Shown here one piece after another: positions 1 through 5,305 of a DNA stretch of 12,554 bases. Below the pieces are notes generated by a model. It worked only from the letters and a program-made list of their open reading frames with translations, made no database searches and had not been told where the DNA came from. The number at the start of each line of letters is the position of its first letter. Position 1 is the stretch's first letter. Both the position numbers and the translations under genes were made by a program. The DNA comes from an uncultured Chitinophagaceae bacterium (GTDB taxonomy: Bacteria > Bacteroidota > Bacteroidia > Chitinophagales > Chitinophagaceae): NCBI GenBank assembly GCA_903841915.1, contig CAIMKO010000411.1:1-12554 (forward strand). Direction: 5' to 3'.

Positions 1-398
1 CTCCCGAAGTGGAAAAAGTAGGATATGCTCTGGCAAAAAAGATCAATGCTTCTGTTACATTGGTGACGATCATCAATAAAGCCATTGATTATGTTCCTTT
101 GGATACGGGACAGGTTTTTGAAAACCAATGGGAAGCCCGAAAAGATATGGCGATGAAGTCTTTGAAAGAAGTGGAAGACAGACATCCCGATGTGCCTACA
201 GAGGTCATATCCTTTATCGGTGATCCTAAAGAAGACATTATCGATCTCTCTATAAAAAAGCACACGACATTCATTGTGATGGGAACGCATGGAAGAACAG
301 GGATGATGCATTTGGTAACAGGAAGCACGGCCGAATACATTATAAGGCATTCGGTGATACCCATTATTGTTGTTCCTGTTAATAAGCAAAGGCATTGA
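1..398 (+). CDS. Universal stress protein (UspA family), 5' truncated by window edge
   Basis: The reading frame is already open at the window start (first full codon at 3), so this is the C-terminal ~132 residues of a longer protein. The visible part shows the Usp alpha/beta fold. It ends in the nucleotide-binding signature G-x2-G-x9-G-[ST], seen as GTHG, nine residues, then GS, followed by TAEYIIRHS and a final hydrophobic strand IPIIVVPV. An intact signature suggests the ATP-binding UspA type rather than the non-binding type. Usp proteins are cytoplasmic and bind nucleotide during stress or growth arrest. Whether this is a single-domain protein (~145 aa) or the second half of a tandem-Usp protein (~280 aa, common in Bacteroidota) cannot be seen. 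The GTG at 9 lies inside the domain and is not a credible start. The TGA stop abuts the first copy of the dyad repeat. Confidence 0.93.
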   Translation, partial: PEVEKVGYALAKKINASVTLVTIINKAIDYVPLDTGQVFENQWEARKDMAMKSLKEVEDRHPDVPTEVISFIGDPKEDIIDLSIKKHTTFIVMGTHGRTGMMHLVTGSTAEYIIRHSVIPIIVVPVNKQRH

Positions 399-559
399 TA
401 GAACACCGATGACACAGATGGAACTGATCTTCGCTGATAATGCCGCTTTGCGGCATCCAATCCGTTATCATCGGTATATTCCGCGTCATCTGTGTTCTAT
501 TCTATTCTGTTCTGTCTTCCACAGCAGTATAAAACCCTATCCATGAAGTATATGTTTTC
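399..559. repeat. Dyad-containing intergenic repeat, copy 1
   Basis: This ~161-bp unit starts right after the Usp stop codon. It opens with TAGAACACCGATGACACAGA, and its interior closes with a near-complementary arm ending CATCTGTGTTCTA around 499, forming a long imperfect palindrome. At its centre is a perfect 7-bp hairpin ATGCCGC-TTT-GCGGCAT. A 39-bp tail at 521-559 lies outside the palindrome but is identical in copy 2, so the duplicated unit is larger than the palindrome. In transcripts it would fold into a long hairpin, which may protect or end the usp mRNA. No open frame here looks protein coding. Confidence 0.85.
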
Positions 560-562
560 GCC

Positions 563-585
563 TGTGTTGGGTTTACACCAACACA
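563..585. repeat. 8-bp stem-loop in the spacer between the two dyad repeats
   Basis: TGTGTTGG (563-570) and CCAACACA (578-585) form a perfect 8-bp stem around a 7-nt loop. No T tract follows on either strand, so it is not a canonical intrinsic terminator. It fills most of the short spacer between the two repeat copies and is absent from the repeat units themselves. Confidence 0.6.
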
Positions 586-593
586 TAAGATAA

Positions 594-773
594 TAGAACA
601 CGGATGACACAGATGGAACTGATCTTCGCTGATAATGCCGCTTTGCGGCATCCAATCCGTTATCATCCGTACATTCCGCGTCACCTGCCTGCCGGTAGGC
701 TGGTCTGTGTTCTATTCAATTCTGGCTGTTTTCAACAGCAGTATAAAACCCTATCCATGAAGTATATGTTTTC
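594..773. repeat. Dyad-containing intergenic repeat, copy 2, with nested palindrome
   Basis: This is a direct duplicate of the unit at 399-559. Alignment is ungapped at an offset of 195 from 594 to 683, with a few substitutions such as CACCGAT versus CACGGAT and ATCGGTATAT versus ATCCGTACAT. It is then interrupted by a 20-bp insertion at 684-703 and resumes with CTGTGTTCTA. After one further single-base indel, the last 39 bp (735-773) are identical to 521-559. The short open frame across it (604-795) is a by-product of the repeat. Confidence 0.85.
684..703. repeat. 20-bp near-palindrome inserted in copy 2
   Basis: CCTGCCTGCCGGTAGGCTGG is present in copy 2 and cleanly absent from copy 1, where GTCA is joined directly to TCTGTG. 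Its two 10-bp halves are complementary at 8 of 10 positions. It resembles a GC-rich palindrome (CCTGCCTGCCGGCAGGCAGG type) that I recall from other Bacteroidota genomes; that resemblance is from memory and not checked. No target-site duplication is visible. Confidence 0.7.
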
Positions 774-792
774 ATTAACATCAGAAAGTCTA

Positions 793-800
793 TAAATTTG
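793..800 (+). promoter_or_regulatory. Candidate -7 box (TAAATTTG) for the TPR/papain-like gene
   Basis: TAAATTTG matches the Bacteroidota primary sigma factor -7 consensus TAnnTTTG at all fixed positions and lies 32 bp before the ATG at 832. A clear TTG at about -33 is not present; the corresponding region is the T-rich end of repeat copy 2 (GTTTTC). If real, the repeat supplies the upstream promoter DNA. Confidence 0.4.
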
Positions 801-831
801 GTGTAGTAATTTATTTGGACAAAAGCATTTG

Positions 832-2088
832 ATGAGAAAACTGCACTATCTGATCTTTTTATTGATACTGGCATCGGGGCTGAGGGGTGAATTATTTGCT
901 CAGACAGATTCTACAGTTCGTTCTGTCAATACGGTTGTTCCTGATTCCATCTCGGTTGATCCATTAAAAATATCAGAAGCAGGATATGTTTCAGAACGTA
1001 AAAAGATACTTTCGGTTCATGCTGCAGGAAAACTCTTGAAGCATGCGGAAGAATTGCATGACGGTAATGCGCAAGCCATGGCTTCCCTGAGTTTGGGTGA
1101 TGCATTCATTGCACACGGAAACAATAAAAAAGCATTGGAAAGTTTAGACCATGCCCTTCGGTTAAAAGATAGTTTGAATGACGATAAGGATATTTCTCAT
1201 CTCTATTACGACCTGGCCATCGTGTTTGCACATTTGAAACAATACCCGCTGGCATTGCAATGTTTTTATAAGACGGGCTATGTATACCAACAAACTTTTT
1301 TTAAACGAAAGCGTAAAAGAATATTTTCTATTGATACTACTGCCGATGCTCGTATGGCAGACCTGTACAATATTAACAGCACCGAAGATTCTTCCACAGC
1401 TACCATTTTTTCGGATACAAATATTGATAGTCTGATCATGCATACCGATACAGCTAAATTGAAAAATAATCCTTTGGCTGAAGATTCACCCTTTACAGAA
1501 TATGATGCTGTTACAGATGCTTTTTATGATAATAAGCCGGCTACAGCTTTTGGGATATTGATACATATCAAGCAACCCACAGCAGGAAAGGACAATATTT
1601 TTGAGAAGTTCAGTAAAGTAGGGCATACGTTTGTTACACTGACCAAGTTCAATTCCGACAGCAGTATCGTATCCAAAACATTTGGTTTTTATCCGGAGAA
1701 AGATAATCTGCTTTCCGCCACACCCATCATGCCTTCCACCAATTCTGTTTTTAAGGATGATGCATTGCACGATTGGGATGAACTGGTAGGCAAATTCATT
1801 TCGCAGAAACAGTTCATTGCCATCCTTGATTTTATTGAAGAAACGGGCAGCAAAAGATATAATCTCAACAGTAATAATTGTACCGATTTCGGTTTGCATA
1901 TTGCATCGATCGCCAAGATCGAAGTACAGGATACCAGGGGATACTGGCCATTGGGTAGGGGTAATAATCCCGCCAGTACGGGACAAAGCATCCTGAAAGG
2001 AAAATTCAAAAACCTCGACAATAATTCGCAGCATGGATTATTTGCCTGCTCGAATAATTTGTTTATCAGAAGAAATGCTGCGCAGTGA
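832..2088 (+). CDS. Exported TPR protein with C-terminal putative permuted papain-like (His...Cys) domain
   Basis: A protein of 418 aa from the ATG at 832; a TTG one codon upstream is a less likely start. The N-terminus has a charged MRK, a hydrophobic core and a cleavage-like ELFAQ near residue 24, so it should reach the periplasm or beyond. Residues ~82-115 and ~122-155 read as two tetratricopeptide repeats (SLSLGDAFIAHGNNKKALES; YYDLAIVFAHLKQYPLAL). A Ser/Thr/Asp-rich linker follows to about 220. The C-terminal ~180 residues carry GHTF (H265) and later YNLNSNNCTDFG (C350). His before Cys, with the Cys preceded by NN, is the order seen in circularly permuted papain-like folds such as DUF4105, YiiX and LRAT-type proteins, rather than in classical NlpC/P60. 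Hydrolase activity (peptidase or amidase on cell wall or protein) is inference. It is monocistronic by context, with repeats on both sides. Confidence 0.75.
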   Translation: MRKLHYLIFLLILASGLRGELFAQTDSTVRSVNTVVPDSISVDPLKISEAGYVSERKKILSVHAAGKLLKHAEELHDGNAQAMASLSLGDAFIAHGNNKKALESLDHALRLKDSLNDDKDISHLYYDLAIVFAHLKQYPLALQCFYKTGYVYQQTFFKRKRKRIFSIDTTADARMADLYNINSTEDSSTATIFSDTNIDSLIMHTDTAKLKNNPLAEDSPFTEYDAVTDAFYDNKPATAFGILIHIKQPTAGKDNIFEKFSKVGHTFVTLTKFNSDSSIVSKTFGFYPEKDNLLSATPIMPSTNSVFKDDALHDWDELVGKFISQKQFIAILDFIEETGSKRYNLNSNNCTDFGLHIASIAKIEVQDTRGYWPLGRGNNPASTGQSILKGKFKNLDNNSQHGLFACSNNLFIRRNAAQ

Positions 2089-2145
2089 TCTGTTAGAAGC
2101 ACTGTCAATTTAATTTAGAGCTTAAGAATTTTTCCTTCCTTATAA

Positions 2146-2169
2146 GCAGAGTCTACGCAAGGACTCTGC
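2146..2169. repeat. GCAGAGTC hairpin repeat, orientation A
   Basis: A perfect 8-bp stem GCAGAGTC/GACTCTGC around an 8-nt loop (TACGCAAG). Its reverse complement matches the element at 2272-2295 at 22 of 24 positions, so the two are inverted copies of one small palindrome, 102 bp apart. It lies 57 bp downstream of the stop of the 832-2088 gene and could act as an mRNA 3' hairpin, although no T tract follows. Confidence 0.7.
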
Positions 2170-2271
2170 GCATTTCAACAATATGTCGTCAAATTGATAG
2201 CCTGTATTTCGATAGAATGATACTCTTTGTTGAACTAAATTACAGTGGTAAAAAAATACCGCTCTAAAACT

Positions 2272-2295
2272 GCAGAGTCCCTGCGGAGACTCTGC
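2272..2295. repeat. GCAGAGTC hairpin repeat, orientation B
   Basis: Same 8-bp stem with loop CCTGCGGA. The loop core TGCG is shared with the reverse complement of the 2146-2169 copy. Stems are identical and only two loop positions differ, so the stem is the conserved part. Confidence 0.7.
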
Positions 2296-2317
2296 GAAGA
2301 AAGAGTCTGTTTTACAT

Positions 2318-2353
2318 TTTAATTGCCCCGCCATTAATGGCGGGGCAATTAAA
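2318..2353. repeat. Perfect 36-bp palindrome (GCCCCGCC core)
   Basis: The half-site TTTAATTGCCCCGCCATT (2318-2335) is followed directly by its exact reverse complement through 2353, an uninterrupted 18-bp dyad. The GC-rich core GCCCCGCC/GGCGGGGC is flanked by A/T runs on both sides, giving a T-rich tract after the stem on the minus strand and an A-rich one on the plus strand. It could serve as an intrinsic terminator for the minus-strand gene ending at 2835, although it lies ~480 bp beyond that stop. It could also be a mobile palindrome of the REP type. It would readily extrude as a cruciform. Confidence 0.8.
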
Positions 2354-2452
2354 TGAGATATCAATTGGCTTTCGCCACAAAAAATACAAACATCTAGTAC
2401 CTACTTTTTATATTCAACAGCTCAGAAAAAAAAGGGAAAAAACCCCGGTTTC

Positions 2453-2567
2453 TTTTGGTCATGCTTTGGTCTTGTTTTGGTCATGCTTTGCTCATGTTTT
2501 GCTCAAGCAAAAGCAGACCAAAAGGAAACCAAAAGAAGACCGGAAGGAGAGTAGAATAAGACCAAAA
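2453..2567. repeat. Inverted array of 11-bp TTTTGGTC units
   Basis: From 2453 to 2507 there are five consecutive 11-bp units: TTTTGGTCATG, CTTTGGTCTTG, TTTTGGTCATG, CTTTGCTCATG, TTTTGCTCAAG. From 2513 to 2567 there are five units in complement: GCAGACCAAAA, GGAAACCAAAA, GAAGACCGGAA, GGAGAGTAGAA, TAAGACCAAAA. The 11-bp register runs straight through the turn, centred on TTTTGC-TCAA-GCAAAA (2497-2512). Eleven is not a multiple of three, so the repeat cannot reflect a protein repeat. The period is close to one DNA helical turn, placing T and A tracts on one face of the helix. As RNA it would form a long imperfect hairpin. An open frame spans it (2337-2651), but its content is dictated by the repeat. 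Confidence 0.75.
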
Positions 2568-2834
2568 CAAAAGACGAATAAAGTTGCTTTACAATTGCTT
2601 TTGGTGGTTACTGATTTTAAATTTGGCAAGGGAATAGGTAAAGTAGCTTGAAACACATTCGGTAGCATCGTTAGCTGGAAATTATTCCCAAATAAACGTT
2701 GATTGTTGTCTTTATGGGACTTTGATTAATGAAACGTTTTTTTGAGAAAATGGCAGGTGTGTAAAGAATACTGTTTACAAGTATCAGAGTGATGTAATCG
2801 AAGTCTCAAAAAAGGAAGGATTTATAAGATTGCA
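2568..2834. other. Non-coding remainder of the 2089-2834 intergenic region
   Basis: Together with the repeats before it, this completes a 746-bp gene-free stretch between two convergent genes. I see no conserved coding frame, no tRNA, and no hairpin with a T tract for the minus-strand lipoprotein gene. There is only a weak GTAAA/TTTAC dyad around 2761-2778. Confidence 0.4.
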
Positions 2835-3920
2835 TTACTTAACAAATATTCTAAATCCGTTCAAACCTGTAAATGGAACAGGCACATGATTTTTCCAATA
2901 GGTAGAAGATCCAAGAATATACTCATCATTTCCCTTTACAAATAGATCCCAAAAATATGCCCCCCCTCCGTTTGTTGGTGGAATGCTAAAATCAATGGCA
3001 TTATTCTTCCAGCAATAACTGTAATAACCATTATATAATCCAGTAACGGAAAAATCAGAATTGATATAAATATTGCCTATTACAAACACGTCAGAACCGG
3101 AAACAACCACTTTTGTTGCACCTGAAACACCAGATCCTGATACCGTTGTAGCAGGGGGTAAATTTAAAGGCAGATACGTTTTAACACCGTTTTTCCATAA
3201 AACAGGTACGATATCTTGCTTACCGGGAGCATAAGTACCAATATCAAAGCCTGCCACGTAAACGTCAGTACCGGAAACAAAAATTGAATTGGCCCATGAA
3301 TCGGTGGTACTCAACTTAATTCTTGTTCCATTTTTCCAATAGACTGCAATATCATTTATTAAAGCTGATATGGTGTCCGTTTCAAATCCGGTTGCATAAA
3401 CATCATTGCCTGAAACAAAAATAGAAGTGGCAGTTGTGTTGCGTGCCAGATCAACAATAACAGGTATGCCGTTTTTCCAATAGGTGGGTTGCCCACTTAA
3501 ATTATTACCCATCACATAAACATCATTATTATAAACAATCACTTGCCCAAAATACCCCGGTAATTTTGTAGCAACACCATTCTTCCAGAGAATACCTGAA
3601 TCAGAAGTTGCCCGACTACCTCTTAATCCACAAGAGCAATAAGAACTCCCGATAACATAAACAACAGTATCTGCTACAAAAACAGAGTTTGCATCCGAAC
3701 TATTTCCACCATTATTAGGAATATCAAGAACATATAATGATTGATCTTTCCATAGAGCACCCCTTCCAAAATCACCAGCAATATAAACACCTGCTGTAGC
3801 TTTTGGAAAAGTATCAGGAATAGGAATAGGAATGGGATCTGAATTTTTTTTGCAGGATGATAAAGCACCCACTATACTTATACATATAAAAAAGGTTTTT
3901 ACGTTCATGCCCTTAATCAT
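2835..3920 (-). CDS. Lipoprotein with seven WK-N repeats, predicted seven-bladed beta-propeller
   Basis: A protein of 361 aa. An n-region with lysines, a hydrophobic core and the lipobox L20-S21-S22-C23 indicate a signal peptidase II substrate; a second ATG at 3908 would give a shorter but equally good signal. The mature protein has seven repeats of ~40-60 residues, each pairing a strand like SIFVSGNDVYVAG with a strand containing WK: ALWKDQ, ILWKNG, TYWKNG, VYWKNG, VLWKNG, YCWKNN, TYWKNH. The first repeat starts with the inner strand (AGVYIAG) and the last residues (FRIFVK) supply another, as in velcro closure of a propeller. There are no obvious catalytic residues, so a ligand-binding or surface scaffold role is the most that can be inferred. 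A short Pro/Ile-rich linker (PIPIPIP) follows the lipid-bearing Cys. The gene stands alone on the minus strand. Confidence 0.8.
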   Translation of the reverse strand: MIKGMNVKTFFICISIVGALSSCKKNSDPIPIPIPDTFPKATAGVYIAGDFGRGALWKDQSLYVLDIPNNGGNSSDANSVFVADTVVYVIGSSYCSCGLRGSRATSDSGILWKNGVATKLPGYFGQVIVYNNDVYVMGNNLSGQPTYWKNGIPVIVDLARNTTATSIFVSGNDVYATGFETDTISALINDIAVYWKNGTRIKLSTTDSWANSIFVSGTDVYVAGFDIGTYAPGKQDIVPVLWKNGVKTYLPLNLPPATTVSGSGVSGATKVVVSGSDVFVIGNIYINSDFSVTGLYNGYYSYCWKNNAIDFSIPPTNGGGAYFWDLFVKGNDEYILGSSTYWKNHVPVPFTGLNGFRIFVK

Positions 3921-4333
3921 TAAAAGTATACAAGAAAATGTTCTATTTATTTGAAAAGGGAAGAATTACAAACTAAATATAATAAATAAAAATAAATACT
4001 TAGAACTTTTGAATATAAATCAAAATAACAGGAGTATACATTTCAAAACGAGTATTTCTATTACTACTGATATAAACAAATATTCAAAATATTTGATCCG
4101 TAGCATGTAATGAACATAGTCAAAATAGATTAATCTGATTTCATTTTTTTAAATTCTATAACACTATGAAGTTGTCTCATAAAACCACCGTTTATTTGAA
4201 ACTTCTTCCTTCTTCTGTCATAATTTCCTTGATGGCAGCAAAATTTATTGGTTATAAAACAGCTTTTTTTTGATAGATTTACTGAGAGAGAATACACATA
4301 TGACTTTCTTATAAAAGCTAAAAATATCGAACT
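3921..4333. other. AT-rich divergent intergenic region
   Basis: This 413-bp region separates the minus-strand lipoprotein gene from the plus-strand DUF1801 gene and must hold both 5' regions. It is markedly AT-rich. CAAACTAA at 3969-3976 is a 7-of-8 match, on the minus strand, to the -7 box TAnnTTTG and is a weak candidate for the lipoprotein promoter. I find no convincing box for the DUF1801 gene. A 35-codon frame at 4166-4273 with a hydrophobic C-terminal half is possible but unsupported. Confidence 0.4.
4077..4095. repeat. 8-bp AT inverted repeat CAAATATT-CAA-AATATTTG
   Basis: A perfect 8-bp dyad with a 3-bp centre, lying between two divergent genes. The shape suits a dimeric regulator's operator, but in such AT-rich DNA chance is also plausible. 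No regulator gene is adjacent. Confidence 0.35.
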
Positions 4334-4744
4334 ATGACCATCCCAGAATTTATAGCAAATCAACCGGAAGAGCGGCAGGCATTATTGTCTCAATTGCATG
4401 AAATTATTATTCAGAAAGATAAAACCGTCACACCGGTCATCGCTCCCATGATGGGGAAGGACATGATCATTTATAATGCGCCAGGTACTTTTAAATACGG
4501 ACTTTCCAGCGTTAAAAAATATATGTCATTGCACGTATTGCCCATGTATGGTTCACCGGTCATCTACGAAAAATATAAAGCCTTGTTGAAAGAAGCCCGC
4601 TTTCAAAAAGGCTGTATCAATTTTTCGAACAAAGATGAAATGCCCCTGAAGATCGTAAAGGAACTGATCGCAGAGTGTGCGAAAATCGATCTTCGTGCGC
4701 TGAGAGAGGAGTATTTAAAATCTAAATCGAAAAAAGCGAAATAG
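4334..4744 (+). CDS. DUF1801 (YdhG-like) domain protein
   Basis: A protein of 136 aa from the ATG at 4334. The sequence has the features of the DUF1801/YdhG family: an N-terminal helix with IPEFIANQPEERQALLSQL, then a central IYNAPGTFKYGLSSVKKYMSLHVLP, and IVKELIAECAKIDLRALREE near the end. It has no signal peptide, so it is cytoplasmic, and the C-terminus is a lysine-rich tail (KSKSKKAK). The domain has a frataxin-like fold in solved relatives, and a Bacillus relative has been linked to iron handling, but the molecular role of most members is unknown; I do not assign one here. It lies 53 bp upstream of rnpB in the same direction with no terminator between, although rnpB has its own promoter-like box. 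Confidence 0.8.
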   Translation: MTIPEFIANQPEERQALLSQLHEIIIQKDKTVTPVIAPMMGKDMIIYNAPGTFKYGLSSVKKYMSLHVLPMYGSPVIYEKYKALLKEARFQKGCINFSNKDEMPLKIVKELIAECAKIDLRALREEYLKSKSKKAK

Positions 4745-4750
4745 GCTACA

Positions 4751-4775
4751 AAATCTCAAATATCAAATCTCAAAT
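4751..4775. repeat. Direct repeat AAATCTCAAAT x2
   Basis: AAATCTCAAAT occurs at 4751-4761 and again at 4765-4775, separated by ATC (14-bp period). It lies immediately upstream of the rnpB promoter box, in the place where a -33 element would fall, and contains no TTG. Confidence 0.5.
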
Positions 4776-4786
4776 AAACAATCTGT

Positions 4787-4794
4787 TATCTTTG
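4787..4794 (+). promoter_or_regulatory. -7 box (TATCTTTG) of the rnpB promoter
   Basis: TATCTTTG matches TAnnTTTG at every fixed base and ends 3 bp before the first base of the P1 helix of RNase P RNA, as expected for a promoter that sets the mature 5' end directly. A -33 TTG is not evident at the usual distance. Confidence 0.6.
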
Positions 4795-4797
4795 CTT

Positions 4798-5185
4798 TCT
4801 ACAAACCCGAGCTATCGAGTCAGGAGCGATCCTGATTAGGAAAGTCCGGACAGCATAGAGCAACCTACCGGCGAATAACCGGCTATTGTCATACTGAGCT
4901 TGTCGAAGTATCTCAGTAAGAGAAAGTGCCGCAGAAAATAACTACCACGCAAGTGGCAAAGGTGAAAATGTGAGGTAAGAGCTCACAGCAGTTGATGGTA
5001 ACATCAGCAGCGGGTAAACCTTGGGTGCTGTAATGCCACGTATAGAGCCGTTTTGAGAGCTGCTCGCTCAAGTCCGGCCAATGGCGGGACACGGCTCAGG
5101 GTAGGCAGCAACAGGTAAACAGTAATGTTTATCGCAGATAAATGATAGTTTAGAAACAGAATCCGGCTTATGAGGTTTGTAGATT
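4798..5185 (+). ncRNA. rnpB: RNase P RNA (class A, bacterial)
   Basis: This is the catalytic RNA that removes 5' leaders from tRNA precursors. Both universal P4 strands are present: AGGAAAGTCCGGAC (4838-4851) and ACAGAATCCGGCTTA (5156-5170). The canonical P4 G-C pair appears here as A4850-U5162, a compensatory change that supports the pairing. P1 is a 10-bp helix, TCTACAAACC (4798-4807) with GGTTTGTAGA (5174-5183), followed by TTTT. P3 is TCAGGA-GCGA-TCCTGA (4820-4835). P8 is CCGG-CGAATAA-CCGG (4868-4882). P12 is very short, CCAC-GCAA-GTGG (4945-4956). The GTGAG/CTCAC hairpin of the P13/P14 region and a GAGCCG/CGGCTC (5045-5050/5092-5097) P15-like helix are visible. The conserved core AGAAAGTGCCGCAGAAAATAA begins at 4921. 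P9 is formed by an unusual repeat-like hairpin. Ends are set by P1 and are accurate to a few bases. Confidence 0.95.
4887..4918 (+). repeat. Dispersed-repeat-like hairpin forming P9 of RNase P RNA
   Basis: TGTCATACTGAGCTTGTCGA (4887-4906) continues as AGTATCTCAGTA to 4918. TACTGAG (4892-4898) pairs with CTCAGTA (4912-4918), and inside it CTT (4899-4901) pairs with AAG (4906-4908) over a GTCG loop. The string closely resembles the TGTCATnCTGAGCTTGTCGAAG palindrome that I recall as a common intergenic repeat in Bacteroidota. Its place between P8 and the conserved P10/P11 region identifies it as P9. Confidence 0.65.
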
Positions 5186-5243
5186 TTATGCTTCAGAAAT
5201 GAGGCATTTTTTATTGAAAATAAGCGTTTAAACAGGAATGATT

Positions 5244-5276
5244 TTTGCACTTTTTAGTAGCTTATAAGTACCTTTA
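5244..5276 (+). promoter_or_regulatory. Candidate promoter of the GH2 gene
   Basis: TTTG (5244-5247), 21 bp, then TACCTTTA (5269-5276). The second box differs from TAnnTTTG only at its last base, and the spacing fits the Bacteroidota -33/-7 arrangement. It lies 29 bp before the ATG at 5306, giving a short leader. Confidence 0.5.
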
Positions 5277-5305
5277 TAAACTTCTTAAAATTGAAAAAAT
5301 ACGAT

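Noticed and set aside
399..773. Possible CRISPR-like repeat-spacer structure
   Set aside because: There are only two copies of a ~160-bp unit with one spacer, no short regular repeats and no cas genes.
604..795. 63-codon open frame over repeat copy 2
   Set aside because: It is a translation of the dyad repeat, its extent depends on the 20-bp insertion, and the composition is not protein-like.
1162..2108. Overlapping minus-strand frames inside the TPR/papain-like gene
   Set aside because: They are shadows of the plus-strand gene, which has a signal peptide and domain motifs in its frame.
2337..2651. 104-codon open frame over the palindrome and 11-bp array
   Set aside because: It begins within the 36-bp palindrome and is filled by an 11-bp repeat that shifts frame each unit; the residues reflect DNA repetition, not a conserved protein.
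4166..4273. 35-codon frame starting MKLSHKTT with a hydrophobic C-terminal half
   Set aside because: There is no ribosome binding site, promoter box or recognisable family, and chance ORFs of this size are common in AT-rich DNA.
5068..5250. Minus-strand open frame across the rnpB 3' part
   Set aside because: It lies antisense to conserved RNase P RNA helices, which fully explain the sequence.
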